A DNA stretch of 64,000 nt from Rubrobacter calidifluminis (GTDB taxonomy: Bacteria; Actinomycetota; Rubrobacteria; Rubrobacterales; Rubrobacteraceae): the NCBI RefSeq assembly GCF_028617075.1, contig NZ_JAQKGV010000009.1, positions 1 to 64,000 on the forward strand, read 5' to 3'. The notes under the pieces were generated by a model that was not told the DNA's origin, did no database searches, and saw only the letters and a list, made by a program, of their open reading frames with translations. How positions within the stretch are numbered: position 1 is the first letter of the stretch; each line of letters opens with the position of its first letter. Of the stretch, positions 26,286 through 34,815 are shown piece after piece. Made by a program: the position numbers and the translations under genes.

Positions 26286-27093
26286 GCTCTGTGGCAGCCT
26301 CCTCGTAGCGCTGCAGGTGTATCGGCCCCTTCCGCTCCGCCAGCCTCCCGCCACGATGTCCGGTCTCGAGCGCGATGATCTCGGCGGCGATGGCCACCGC
26401 CGTCTCCTCCGGAGTCCTGGCCCCTATATCCAGCCCGATGGGGCTCGAGATGCGGGAGAGCTCCTCATCGCTGACCCCCTCCTCCCTGAGCCGCGCCGTC
26501 CTCTCGTCGTGGGTGCGACGACTGCCCATCGCCCCGATGTACCCGGCCTCCGTCTGGAGTGCGGCCTTGAGCACCGGCACGTCGAACTTGGGGTCGTGCG
26601 TGAGCACGCAGATGACGGTGCGCCTGTCCACGGGAGCGCTCTTGAGGAATTCGTCCGGCCAGGCCACAACCACCTCGTCCGCCGTCGGGAAACGCTCCCG
26701 GGTGGCGAAGACCGGCCTCGCGTCGCACACAGTGACCCTGTAGCCGAGAAATTTCCCGATGCGCGCCACGGCGGAGGCGAAGTCTATCGCCCCGAAGACG
26801 TACATCGCCGGAGGAGGAGCGAACGCCTGGATGAAGACGCCCACGTCATCCATCCGGCGCTGCCCTCGAGGCCCGAAGTGGCGGGTACCCGTGACCCCGC
26901 TCGCCAGCATCCCGCGTGCCGATTCGACCACCGCGCGGTCGAGGTCATCGTTGCCTGTACCCCCCAGGTGCTCTTCCTGGAAGACGAGCATCTTCCCGCC
27001 GAGATACTCATCCGGCCCTTCTATGACGGTCGCGACGGCGACGGGGACTTCACCTTCGAGCGCCTCCTTCCAGCGTGCGAGCAGCTCGCCCAT
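26275..27093 (-). CDS. XdhC-family protein, Rossmann (C-terminal-type) subunit
   Basis: 272 residues. ATG 27093 shares its A with the stop of the upstream gene (TGATG). The C-terminal half has a Rossmann fold (AMYVFGAIDFASAVARIGKFLGYRVTVCDAR), then ICVLTHDPKFDVPVLKAAL, AGYIGAMGSRRTH and ISSPIGLDIGARTPEETA, all hallmarks of the XdhC_C domain. XdhC binds and sulfurates the molybdenum cofactor before insertion into the large subunit. Here the family is split over two genes. It ends 11 bp inside the MobA-like gene if that starts at 26285. Confidence 0.9.
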   Translation of the reverse strand: MGELLARWKEALEGEVPVAVATVIEGPDEYLGGKMLVFQEEHLGGTGNDDLDRAVVESARGMLASGVTGTRHFGPRGQRRMDDVGVFIQAFAPPPAMYVFGAIDFASAVARIGKFLGYRVTVCDARPVFATRERFPTADEVVVAWPDEFLKSAPVDRRTVICVLTHDPKFDVPVLKAALQTEAGYIGAMGSRRTHDERTARLREEGVSDEELSRISSPIGLDIGARTPEETAVAIAAEIIALETGHRGGRLAERKGPIHLQRYEEAATERAG

Positions 27094-27410
27094 CAGAAGT
27101 CCACCCGCTCGACGAAGATGTGGATCGTGCCCCCGCAGGTGAGCCCGACCCCGAAGGCTTCGTCGTCGGAGATGCCGTAGGTCAGAAGCTTGGGCTTCCC
27201 GCTCCGGATCACGGACATCGCCTCCTCGAAGACGGCGGGCTCGACACACCCCCCGCTCACCGAACCCACCACCTCCCCGTCTTCGCTGACGGCCATCGAG
27301 GTTCCAGGACCGAGGGGACCTGACCTCTCTACCTTGACGACCGTCGCGAGCGCAGCTCTCTTTCCTTCTTCACTCCAGCCTGCGACTTTGTCTATGACCG
27401 GGTTCCGCAT
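27093..27410 (-). CDS. XdhC/CoxI-family protein, small N-terminal-type subunit
   Basis: 105 residues from ATG 27410, behind GCAGAGGAGGCCAG. It corresponds to the XdhC_CoxI domain: ALATVVKVERSGPLGPGTSMAV followed by VGSVSGGCVEPAVFEEA with the conserved Cys, and ending GLTCGGTIHIFVERV with the second conserved Cys. These cysteines are thought to take part in molybdenum-cofactor sulfuration. It is coupled to the Rossmann subunit by a 1-bp overlap. A 171-bp gap upstream holds a possible promoter. Confidence 0.9.
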   Translation of the reverse strand: MRNPVIDKVAGWSEEGKRAALATVVKVERSGPLGPGTSMAVSEDGEVVGSVSGGCVEPAVFEEAMSVIRSGKPKLLTYGISDDEAFGVGLTCGGTIHIFVERVDF

Positions 27411-27436
27411 CTGGCCTCCTCTGCCTTTCCAGTCTT

Positions 27437-27466
27437 ATTCTATCCGCTATCCCCCGCTCCTGGTAA
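27437..27466 (-). promoter_or_regulatory. possible promoter for the xdhC-mocA-coxG part of the operon
   Basis: On the minus strand TTACCA-18-TAGAAT lies 27 bp upstream of the small XdhC-type gene, in the only sizeable gap of this operon. It could allow separate expression of the maturation genes. Confidence 0.3.
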
Positions 27467-27581
27467 GCACAGTTCCGATCCGACACCGCTCCACCAGGCT
27501 GGCGGCCTGCTCACACCCTGGCCAAGCATCGAGAGCAACAGGCACAACCGGGGCAAAGACCTACCAGGGAGCTGAAACGGG

Positions 27582-28706
27582 CTACGCTCCGTGGCGATCG
27601 CGCTCCGCCGCGTCGGAGATGGCTCGCGCGAGGCGGCGCAGCGACTCGAAGTTGTTGCCAGAGAGGAAGGTATCGACGTAGGGCAGCGCGGCGGCCATCC
27701 CGGCGGCGAGCGGTTGGTACCCCGGACGGGCTTTGAGCGGGTTGACCCAGATGACGTGGTAGGCGAGCCTGTGGATCCGGGCCATCTGCTCGGCGAGGAC
27801 GTCCACGTCCCCGCGGTCCCACCCGTCAGAGAGTATGACGACTACCGCACCCCGGGCCATCCCTCTCTGACCCCACCGGTCGACGAACTCCTTCAGGGCG
27901 TCCCCGAGCCGCGTTCCTCCGGAGAAGTCTTCCATCGCATCCGCCGCCCTCCTGAGCGCCGCGTCCGGGTCGCGGATGGCGAGCTCCCTGGTGAGCCGGG
28001 TGAGCCGGGTGCCGAGCGAGAACGACTCGAAGGGGGCGCCGGAGATCACCCCGGCATGCAGGAACCTCAAGAGAGCCCGGCTGTAGGGGGACATCGACCC
28101 CGAGACGTCGCACAGCACCACGACCCGCCTCGGTTCGCTCCGCGCTCTCCTGAACCGGTGCCGCACGGTCTCCCCCCCGGTGCGCATCGCCCCGCGCATC
28201 GTCCGGCGCGCATCGTAGTGTCCCCTCCTGGCCGGCTCGAGGCGGCGTGTCTTCCTGAGAGCTCCCCCCAAACTCAGCTCCTCCAGCAGACGGTCCAGCT
28301 CCCGAAACTCCTCGGGCGTGTACTCCGAGAAGTCTTTGCGTCGCAGGACCTCGACGGGGCTGTAGCGGAGCGTGACCGCCTCCCGGTCTCCCTCGCGGTT
28401 GGGCCTTACGGTCTTCTTCGCCGGGAGCACGGAGTCCTTCGGGGGAGGTATCCTGAAACGCATCTTCGGCACCGGTCTCTGCCTGTACTCCCCGCCTCTC
28501 TCCCAGAATATCTCGAAGGCCCGATCATAGGTCTCGCCGTCCTCCGGCCGCGAGGTGAGCGTGACCTTCCCGGCCCAGTAGACGTCCTCCCGCCTCCCGG
28601 CGTCGAGTTCCTCAAGGGCCCGGACGAACTCCATCACCCGGTCGGGTCCAACGCTGAGACCCGCCCCGCGCAGCACCCGCCCGAAGGCGACGGCTGCGTC
28701 CACCAT
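27582..28706 (-). CDS. coxE: VWA-domain protein, CoxE family
   Basis: About 374 residues from ATG 28706 (AAGGG 8 nt ahead), 10 nt after the stop of the ATPase gene. The N-terminal part is the CoxE helical region (MVDAAVAFGRVLRGAGLSVGPDRV). The C-terminal part is a von Willebrand A domain with an intact MIDAS motif, CDVSGSMSPYSR, and later ILSDGWDRGD. CoxE works with the MoxR-type ATPase CoxD in assembling the copper/sulfur or molybdenum site of the hydroxylase. The VWA/MoxR pairing is well known. Confidence 0.92.
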   Translation of the reverse strand: MVDAAVAFGRVLRGAGLSVGPDRVMEFVRALEELDAGRREDVYWAGKVTLTSRPEDGETYDRAFEIFWERGGEYRQRPVPKMRFRIPPPKDSVLPAKKTVRPNREGDREAVTLRYSPVEVLRRKDFSEYTPEEFRELDRLLEELSLGGALRKTRRLEPARRGHYDARRTMRGAMRTGGETVRHRFRRARSEPRRVVVLCDVSGSMSPYSRALLRFLHAGVISGAPFESFSLGTRLTRLTRELAIRDPDAALRRAADAMEDFSGGTRLGDALKEFVDRWGQRGMARGAVVVILSDGWDRGDVDVLAEQMARIHRLAYHVIWVNPLKARPGYQPLAAGMAAALPYVDTFLSGNNFESLRRLARAISDAAERDRHGA

Positions 28707-28716
28707 GGAGGGCCCT

Positions 28717-29613
28717 TCAGGCACCCCTTGCCCCCGCTACCAGCGCGGCGAGGCCCGCCGCGGTGGTGCGCTGCTGATCCTCGTGGTACTTCAGGACCGA
28801 ACCCAGCGTGGCCTCGACCAGCCGCTCATCGAGCTCTCTGGCTCCCAGCGCGACGAGAGCCCGCGTCCAGTCTATCGTCTCCGCCACCCCAGGAGGTTTG
28901 TAGAGGTCCATCCGACGCATCCTGCCGACCGCGGCGGCGACCTGCCTCGCCAGCCGCTCCTCGGCCTCCGGCACCCGCACGCGCACTATTTCGACCTCCC
29001 GCTCGAAGCCGGGGTGCTCGATGTAGAAGTACAGGCAGCGCCTCTTCAGGGCGTCGTGCACCTCCCGGGTGCGGTTGGAGGTGAGGACGACGATGGGCGG
29101 TCTCTCGGCCCTGATCGTACCTATCTCGGGTATCGTGACCGAGAAGTCGGAGAGGATCTCTAGCAGGAACGCCTCGAACTCGTCGTCGGAGCGGTCCACC
29201 TCGTCGATGAGCAGGACCGGGGGGGTCTCCCCCTCGTGCTCCAGCGCCTGCAACAGGGGTCGGCTGATGAGGAACTCCCGGCTGTAGAGGTCACGCTCCA
29301 GGTTCTCTCTGTCCCCGCCGAGCGCCTCGGTGGCCCGGATGTGCAGCAGCTGTCTCGCGTAGTCCCACTCGTAGACCGCCTGGTAGACGTCTATGCCTTC
29401 GTAGCACTGGAGCCTTATCAGCGGGGTATCGAGGATGCGGGAGAGGACCTTCGCCACCTCGGTCTTCCCCACACCGGCCTCGCCCTCGAGAAACAGCGGC
29501 CGCCCGAGCCTGAGCGTGAGGTAGATGGCGGTGGAGAGCCCCTCGTCGGCCAGATAATCGTGCTCCCCGAGCTTTTTCTGCAGCTCCACGGCATTCGTGA
29601 CGCCGGGAGGCAT
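28717..29613 (-). CDS. coxD: MoxR-family AAA+ ATPase, CoxD-like
   Basis: About 298 residues from ATG 29613; upstream residues in the same frame lie inside the coxM gene and are not coding. Walker A GEAGVGKTEVAKV, Walker B VLLIDEVDRSDDE, sensor 1 VVLTSNRTREV and an Arg finger (ALKRRCLY) are all present. It is an ATP-driven chaperone for metal-centre assembly of the Mo-hydroxylase and partner of CoxE. The start is 29 nt after the coxM stop. Confidence 0.93.
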   Translation of the reverse strand: MPPGVTNAVELQKKLGEHDYLADEGLSTAIYLTLRLGRPLFLEGEAGVGKTEVAKVLSRILDTPLIRLQCYEGIDVYQAVYEWDYARQLLHIRATEALGGDRENLERDLYSREFLISRPLLQALEHEGETPPVLLIDEVDRSDDEFEAFLLEILSDFSVTIPEIGTIRAERPPIVVLTSNRTREVHDALKRRCLYFYIEHPGFEREVEIVRVRVPEAEERLARQVAAAVGRMRRMDLYKPPGVAETIDWTRALVALGARELDERLVEATLGSVLKYHEDQQRTTAAGLAALVAGARGA

Positions 29614-29642
29614 TGCCCCCCGGCGTCCGTTCGCACCGCTGC

Positions 29643-30494
29643 TCACCGCTGCAGGGCTTGTTCCACCGCTCGCCGGGTGAGCACGCGCGCCAGATGCCGC
29701 CTGAACTCGGCCGATGCGGCGACGTCGGAGGAGGGACTCGTACCCTCGTCCGCAACCCGGCAGGCCTCCTCCAGGGACCTCGTGTCCGCTCCGGCGAGCG
29801 CCTCCTCCACGGCCCGCGCCCTGAGTGGTGTGGCTCCCATGTTGGTCAGCGCCACCCGGGCTGATCCTATGGAACCGTTCGAGCGCTCGACGACCACGCA
29901 AGAGCCGACCACGGCCCAGTCCTGGGCCCGGCGGTTGAACTTCTGGTAGTCCCAGCCGGTTCCGGAGCCGAGCTTGGGAACCCGGATCTCCGTGAGCACT
30001 TCATCCGGGGCCAGATCGGTCTGCAGGTAGTCTTTGAAGAAGTCCTGCGCCCTCACGGTCCTCTCCCCGCTCGGCCCCTTCACCCTCAGTTCAGCCTCAA
30101 GCGCGAGCAGGGCGCTCGGCAGGTCCGAGGCCGCATCCCCGTGCGAGATGGAACCCCCGATGGTTCCGCGGTGGCGCACCTGCGGGTCACCGACCAGCGA
30201 GGCGGTGTAGGAGAGGAGCCCGCAGTGCTCCCTTAAGGTCTGATCCCTCTCAAGCTCACAGTGGCGGGTCATCGCGCCGATGGCGATGTGATCTCCCTCG
30301 TCGCGGATGTACCTGAGCTCGTCCACCCTGCCAAGGTCGACGAGCATCGAGGGTGCCGCCAGCCTGAGCTTCATTATCGGGATCAGGCTGTGCCCGCCGG
30401 CGAGCAGCTTCGCGTCCTCCCCGTTCTGGCGGAGGAGGTCTATCGCATGCTCCACCGACTCGGCAACCTTGTAGTCGAAGGCAACCGGTATCAC
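29643..30494 (-). CDS. coxM: molybdenum hydroxylase FAD subunit (CoxM-like)
   Basis: 283 residues. FAD-binding motifs of the PCMH family are clear: LLAGGHSLIPIMKLRLA near residue 30 and HRGTIGGSISHGDAASDL near residue 108. The C-terminal CO_deh_flav_C domain follows. It takes electrons from the 2Fe-2S subunit and passes them to quinone. GTG 30494 overlaps the last base of the coxL stop (TAGTG), with GGAGGTGAGGCGTA just ahead. Confidence 0.94.
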   Translation of the reverse strand: MIPVAFDYKVAESVEHAIDLLRQNGEDAKLLAGGHSLIPIMKLRLAAPSMLVDLGRVDELRYIRDEGDHIAIGAMTRHCELERDQTLREHCGLLSYTASLVGDPQVRHRGTIGGSISHGDAASDLPSALLALEAELRVKGPSGERTVRAQDFFKDYLQTDLAPDEVLTEIRVPKLGSGTGWDYQKFNRRAQDWAVVGSCVVVERSNGSIGSARVALTNMGATPLRARAVEEALAGADTRSLEEACRVADEGTSPSSDVAASAEFRRHLARVLTRRAVEQALQR

Positions 30495-32923
30495 TACGCC
30501 TCACCTCCTTGCTCGGTCTGGGCGGGTCTGCCCGAGAGATTCGCCTCCCGGCTGCCCGCCTCGCGCCCGCGAGCCTCCTGTATGGCCTGCCAGACCTTCC
30601 ACGGCGACGCCGGCATGTCTATGTGGGTCACACCGAACGGCGCGAGCGCGTCGATGATCGAATTGATCACCGCCTGCGGTGAGCCTATCGTCCCGGCCTC
30701 GCCTACGCCCTTGACACCGAGCGCGTTGGAAGGCGAGGGCGTCACCGTACGCTCGAGGGTGTAGTTCGGGAGTTCCGGTGCCGCCGGCACGAGGTAATCG
30801 ACCATCGATCCCGTTACAAGGTTCCCGTCCTCGTCGTAGACGGCCTCCTCGTAGAGGGCCTGCGCGATGCCCTGCGCGATCCCCCCATGCAGCTGACCCT
30901 CGACGATCTGCGGGTTTATGATCGGCCCGCAGTCGTCGACCGCGAAGTAGTCACGGATCCTGACCTTCCCGGTCTCGGTGTCCACCTCACTGACGCACAG
31001 GTGCGCCCCGAACGGGAAGGTGAAGTTCGGCGGATCGAAGAACTGCTCCTCACTCAACCCCGGCTCCATCCCCTCGGGGAGCCCGACGCCGAGGTAAGCC
31101 CTCCCGGCCACCTCCTGCATGGAGACGGATTTCTCCGGAGATCCTACGACGGAGAACCTGCCTCCCTCGAACTCTATGTCCCCCTCGGCGGCCTCGAGCA
31201 TGTGGGCGGCAATCTTCTTGGCCTTCTCGACCACCTTCTGGGCCGCCAGATACACCGCCACCCCTCCTACGGGGAGGCTGCGCGATCCATAGGTGTCACG
31301 TCCCCAGGGTGCCGAGGCGGTGTCGCCGTGGATCACCTCGACGTCGTCCGGGGAGACGCCGAGCACGTCGGCTGCTATCTGGGACCAGCTCGTCACGTGC
31401 CCCTGGCCGTGCGGCGAGGTCCCGGTTACGACCTCGACCTTGCCGCTGGAGAGCAACCGTACCGAGGCGGCCTCCCAGCCCCCACCGCCGCCGCCGAGCG
31501 AAGCGACGACCTGCGAGGGTGCTATGCCGCAGATCTCGGTGTACGTCGAGAAACCGAGCCCGAGCTGTACCGGGTCGTTCTGCTCCCGACGGCGCCGCTG
31601 CTCTTCCCTCAGCTCTTCGTAGTTGGAGATCTCGAGCAGCTTGTCCAGCGCCCCCTGCATATTCATCGAGTCGTACTGGATACCCGCAGGGGTCGTCGTC
31701 GGCTCATCGAACGGCTCGTAGAAGTTCTTGCGCCTCACCTCGACCGGATCCATGTCGAGCCTGCGGGCGAGCGCGTCGATGATCCTCTCGCAGGCGTAGG
31801 CCGCCTCGGGACGCCCGGCTCCCCTGTAAGCGTCCGTCGGGGTCTTGTTGGTGAACACAGCAGTACAGGTGAACGAGTAGGCGTCGAAGTTGTACACCCC
31901 GGGGTACATGAAGGCGCCGAGCAGCGGCACCACGGTGGTCCCGAGCTGCAGGTAGGCCCCCATGTCCGCCAGGATCTTGACCCTCATGCCCAGTATCTTT
32001 CCGTCCGATGTGGCCGCGACCTCTATATCTTGTATCTGGTCGCGGCCGTGTATGGTCGCAAGATAGTTCTCCGAGCGGTCCTCTACCCACTTTATTGGGG
32101 TGTTGAGCCTCCTAGCGAGCGCGAGCGCGAGCGCCTCCTCGGCGTAGATGTTCAGCTTGGAGCCGAAACCTCCGCCGACGTCGGGTGCGACTACCCGCAG
32201 CTTGTTCTCGGGCACACCGGATACCGCGGAGAGCGTGATCTTGAGCAGGTGGGGAACCTGCGTCGAGGAATAGACCGTGAACCCGCCGGTCACGGGGTCG
32301 GGCTGCGCCACCACCCCTCTGGTCTCGATGGCGTTGGGGATCAGCCGCTGCTGGATGTACCGCTCCTTGACGACCACATCGGCCTTCTCGAACGCTCCCT
32401 CGACGTCCCCTACCTCAAGGGGCCACGTGTAGCACTCGTTCGTACCGAGATCCTCGTGCACCACGGGGGAGCCGTCCCTGAGGGCCTCCTCCATGTCCGT
32501 GACCACGTCCAGCGGTTCGTAGTCGACCTCGATCATGTCGACCGCGTCGCGTGCCCGGTAGCGGTCGACCGCAACCACGACCGCGACGGCGTCTCCGACG
32601 TAGTTGACCTCTTCCCTGGCGAGCGGCCAGTGATTCGGGATCCTGAGATCCTCGGTCACCTGCCAGCCGCACGGCAGCGGCGCGGCCCACTCATCGGCGA
32701 GATCGTCACCGGTGAACACCGCTACGACCCCCGGCTGCTCCTTCGCCGCCGAGGTGTCAATAGACCTTATCCTGGCGTGTGCGTAGGGGCTGCGCAGCAC
32801 AGCCGCGTGCAGCATGCCGGGGAGCCGCATGTTGTCCACGTAGGTGCCCCGCCCGGTTACGAGAGCAGGGTCCTCCTTCCGCAGCACACCACCGCCGACG
32901 TACTTCTCCGGTGCCTGGGTCAC
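30494..32923 (-). CDS. coxL: molybdopterin-binding large subunit, CO-dehydrogenase form II-like (CoxL-like)
   Basis: 809 residues, full length for the family. Domain order: the ald_Xan_dh a/b hammerhead (KYVGGGVLRKEDPALVTGRGTYVDN), then the Mo-binding domains with GGGFGSKLN, the active-site loop PTDAYRGAGRPEAAY, and the catalytic Glu in GVGEAGTIGSP. AYRGAGR marks form II (BMS-type) CoxL; genuine form I CO dehydrogenases carry AYxCSFR with an active-site Cys. The substrate may therefore be CO only weakly, or another aldehyde or heterocycle. Start GTG 32923 follows GGAGGACATAGAG. It shares its stop with the coxM start. Confidence 0.94.
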   Translation of the reverse strand: MTQAPEKYVGGGVLRKEDPALVTGRGTYVDNMRLPGMLHAAVLRSPYAHARIRSIDTSAAKEQPGVVAVFTGDDLADEWAAPLPCGWQVTEDLRIPNHWPLAREEVNYVGDAVAVVVAVDRYRARDAVDMIEVDYEPLDVVTDMEEALRDGSPVVHEDLGTNECYTWPLEVGDVEGAFEKADVVVKERYIQQRLIPNAIETRGVVAQPDPVTGGFTVYSSTQVPHLLKITLSAVSGVPENKLRVVAPDVGGGFGSKLNIYAEEALALALARRLNTPIKWVEDRSENYLATIHGRDQIQDIEVAATSDGKILGMRVKILADMGAYLQLGTTVVPLLGAFMYPGVYNFDAYSFTCTAVFTNKTPTDAYRGAGRPEAAYACERIIDALARRLDMDPVEVRRKNFYEPFDEPTTTPAGIQYDSMNMQGALDKLLEISNYEELREEQRRRREQNDPVQLGLGFSTYTEICGIAPSQVVASLGGGGGGWEAASVRLLSSGKVEVVTGTSPHGQGHVTSWSQIAADVLGVSPDDVEVIHGDTASAPWGRDTYGSRSLPVGGVAVYLAAQKVVEKAKKIAAHMLEAAEGDIEFEGGRFSVVGSPEKSVSMQEVAGRAYLGVGLPEGMEPGLSEEQFFDPPNFTFPFGAHLCVSEVDTETGKVRIRDYFAVDDCGPIINPQIVEGQLHGGIAQGIAQALYEEAVYDEDGNLVTGSMVDYLVPAAPELPNYTLERTVTPSPSNALGVKGVGEAGTIGSPQAVINSIIDALAPFGVTHIDMPASPWKVWQAIQEARGREAGSREANLSGRPAQTEQGGEA

Positions 32924-32949
32924 CTCTATGTCCTCCTCTTTCTCCAGGT

Positions 32950-33429
32950 TCAGGAAGCCGCAACCTGGCGCATCTCACGAGACGCCTGCTGCACGGCCCT
33001 CACTATGTTCTCGTAGCCCGTGCACCGGCACAGATTCCCTTCGAGCGCCTCCCTGATCTCCTGCTCGGTAGGCTCGGGATTCTCCTTGAGGAGGCTTACG
33101 GAGGCCATGATCATACCCGGCGTGCAATAACCGCACTGCAGGCCATGGTTTTCGTGGAAGGCCTTCTGGACCGGATGCCACCCGCCGTCGCTCGCTATAC
33201 CGCGCACGGTGGTTATCTCGCAGCCATCGGCCTGTACAGCGAGTATCGTGCAGCTTTTCACCGACTCACCGTTGAGGAGCACCGTGCAGGCCCCGCAACT
33301 GGTGGTGTCGCATCCCCAGTGGACACCACCTATCCCGAGGTTCTCCCTCAGATGGTGCAGCAGGAGAAGCCTCGGCTCCACCTCCGCCACGTGTGTGCGG
33401 CCGTCTACGGTCATCTGGATCCTTCGCAC
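32950..33429 (-). CDS. coxS: molybdenum hydroxylase 2Fe-2S subunit (CoxS-like)
   Basis: 159 residues from GTG 33429, preceded by AAAGGAGGAAGGCTT. The N-terminal plant-type ferredoxin domain has GCDTTSCGACTVLLNGESVKSC (four ligands of one cluster). The C-terminal helical domain has QCGYCTPGMIMA and GNLCRCTGYENI (four ligands of the second). It carries electrons from the Mo site to the FAD subunit. It is the first gene of the operon, and the intergenic region up to 33654 should contain its promoter; none was clear enough to mark. Confidence 0.95.
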   Translation of the reverse strand: MRRIQMTVDGRTHVAEVEPRLLLLHHLRENLGIGGVHWGCDTTSCGACTVLLNGESVKSCTILAVQADGCEITTVRGIASDGGWHPVQKAFHENHGLQCGYCTPGMIMASVSLLKENPEPTEQEIREALEGNLCRCTGYENIVRAVQQASREMRQVAAS

Positions 33430-33654
33430 AAGCCTTCCTCCTTTCCCACCTGTCCGCCATGCTCCGTCAGAGCCATCTGGAAAACCCGGCGAAGCGAATA
33501 CCTGAAGGCGATCCAACCGAAACCCTGAGGAAACGTTCGCGCACGCCTTTCCTTTCGCTCCACCGATCATTTTCAGTTTAGCACGAGGGCTTTTTCTCGT
33601 ACACACGCTGAAAACTCCCCTCCGGAGACATCAGCGTATAAAATCCGCTCGGTT

Positions 33655-33990
33655 ATGCTTGAGAGGGAACATCACCTGGCTCTCCTGGAGGAGTTGTCGT
33701 GTTCCAGGGCCCTGCTCCCGTTCCGGGGGTTGATCTCCCCGCTCGTCTCCTACGACAGGAAGCACAACAGCGACCTCGTGCGTACGTTGCGCGTCTTCTT
33801 CGAGGCTAACGCTAACGCGAGCGAGGCGGCTGAGAGACTCTTCCTGCACCGTAACAGCATGACCTACCGACTAGCGCGCATCAGCGAACTGACGGGGTTA
33901 GACTTAAAGGACCCTTCAGCTAGGCTGGCCCTGCAGCTGGGACTCCTTGCTGAGAAGCGACAGGGAAAGGAGATAAGCGATGAGAGCTAG
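33655..33990 (+). CDS. N-terminally shortened PucR-type transcriptional regulator
   Basis: 111 residues. All of it matches the C-terminal end of PucR-family activators: ISPLVSYDRKHNSDLVRTLRVFF, then NASEAAERLFLHRNSMTYRLARISELTGLDL, the HTH_30 domain. Typical PucR proteins have 400-600 residues with an N-terminal sensor, which is absent here: upstream lies only the intergenic region shared with coxS. No good ribosome-binding site precedes ATG 33655. It may be a relic or a mini-regulator; intact coupling to the next gene favours retained translation. PucR-type regulators often control purine and molybdenum-hydroxylase genes. Confidence 0.7.
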   Translation: MLEREHHLALLEELSCSRALLPFRGLISPLVSYDRKHNSDLVRTLRVFFEANANASEAAERLFLHRNSMTYRLARISELTGLDLKDPSARLALQLGLLAEKRQGKEISDES

Positions 33991-34195
33991 CACCAGAAAC
34001 CGACTGCCCGGCACAATAACAGAGGTGGTGAAGGGTACCGCGGCGACGAAGGTCTCCCTCCAGGTCGGCGACAACCACATGGTGGCTCTCATTACCACAG
34101 AGAGCGCCGAGGAACTCGGCCTGCGGGTGGGCCAGCATGTCACCGCCCTCGTAAAGGCCACCGACGTCATGATCCTCGCAGAAGACGGCGAATAG
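33980..34195 (+). CDS. molbindin (Mop/TOBE-domain molybdate-binding protein)
   Basis: 71 residues forming one Mop domain: STRNRLPGTITEVVKGTAATKVSLQVG, then ALITTESAEELGLRVGQHVTALVKATDVML-type ending. Molbindins bind molybdate as oligomers and buffer it in the cytoplasm. ATG 33980 lies inside the end of the PucR-type gene, with GGAAAGGAGATAAGCG just before it. Its position opposite a molybdenum-enzyme operon supports a role in Mo storage for that enzyme. No modABC transporter is visible in the window. Confidence 0.92.
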   Translation: MRASTRNRLPGTITEVVKGTAATKVSLQVGDNHMVALITTESAEELGLRVGQHVTALVKATDVMILAEDGE

Positions 34196-34284
34196 AGATT
34201 CCAGGACGAATCGACATATAGGGCAAGATCTGCTTTCACTCGAAGGGCAAGCCAACGAGCGAAGTAGATGTATAACCGCACGCT

Positions 34285-34815
34285 GCAAACCACCGGAAAC
34301 TCAATGGCACCAGATCAGAGATTTGCTTTCGGGCAAGCCCAAAGAAAGGGTTCGCACGACCAGAGATGACCGCATCTTCGTAACAACGGCTGTTTGCCGG
34401 TGCCTTGCTCAGCGGTGCAATATGCCCGAGCGTTATGGCAACTGGAAGATCATCCACAAGCGATTCACTCGCCGGGTAAGGGCTGGTGTACGGGAAGAGG
34501 TCTTCGAGGTCTTGACGAGCGATCCGGATAACGGGTACACCTGATCGGCAGTTCAATCGTAAGGACTCACCGGCAGGCGGCTACAGGAAAAAGGAGACTC
34601 CAAATGAGGCTTTGGGACGTGGTCAAAGAGGTTGGAGTACCAAGGGTTACATGACGGCCAAGGCTCCGGAGCGTCAGATGCACTTCATCATAACTGCGGG
34701 TCAGGCTAGCGACTCGCCTCAAGCGGTCGTTTACTTGATGAGCTCAAAAACCGGCCACGCGATTGCAGACAAGGGCTACGACACCGAAGGATCTATCCCT
34801 GATCCTGCCCGGTGA
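34285..34815 (+). pseudogene. decayed IS5-family transposase
   Basis: Two pieces of one transposase are in different frames. The first (about 34285-34544) reads QWHQIRDLLSGKP, FVTTAVCRCL, then MPERYGNWKIIHKRF and SDPDNGYT, as in the N-terminal part of IS5-type transposases. After a frame change near 34540 the second piece reads SSIVRTHRQAA, NEALGRGQRGWSTKG, FIITAGQASDSPQA and IADKGYDT, then stops. The catalytic region is incomplete and the C-terminus is missing. No terminal inverted repeats were recognised. It accounts for the 597-bp gap between the molbindin gene and parB and reaches 23 bp into the parB 3' end. Confidence 0.8.

Noticed and set aside
30494-32923. Form I aerobic CO dehydrogenase
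   Set aside because: The diagnostic AYxCSFR loop with its active-site Cys is replaced by AYRGAGR.
30887-33016. Long open frame (709 codons) on the plus strand opposite coxL
   Set aside because: It is an antisense shadow of coxL caused by high GC content; its peptide has no family features while coxL has all its motifs.
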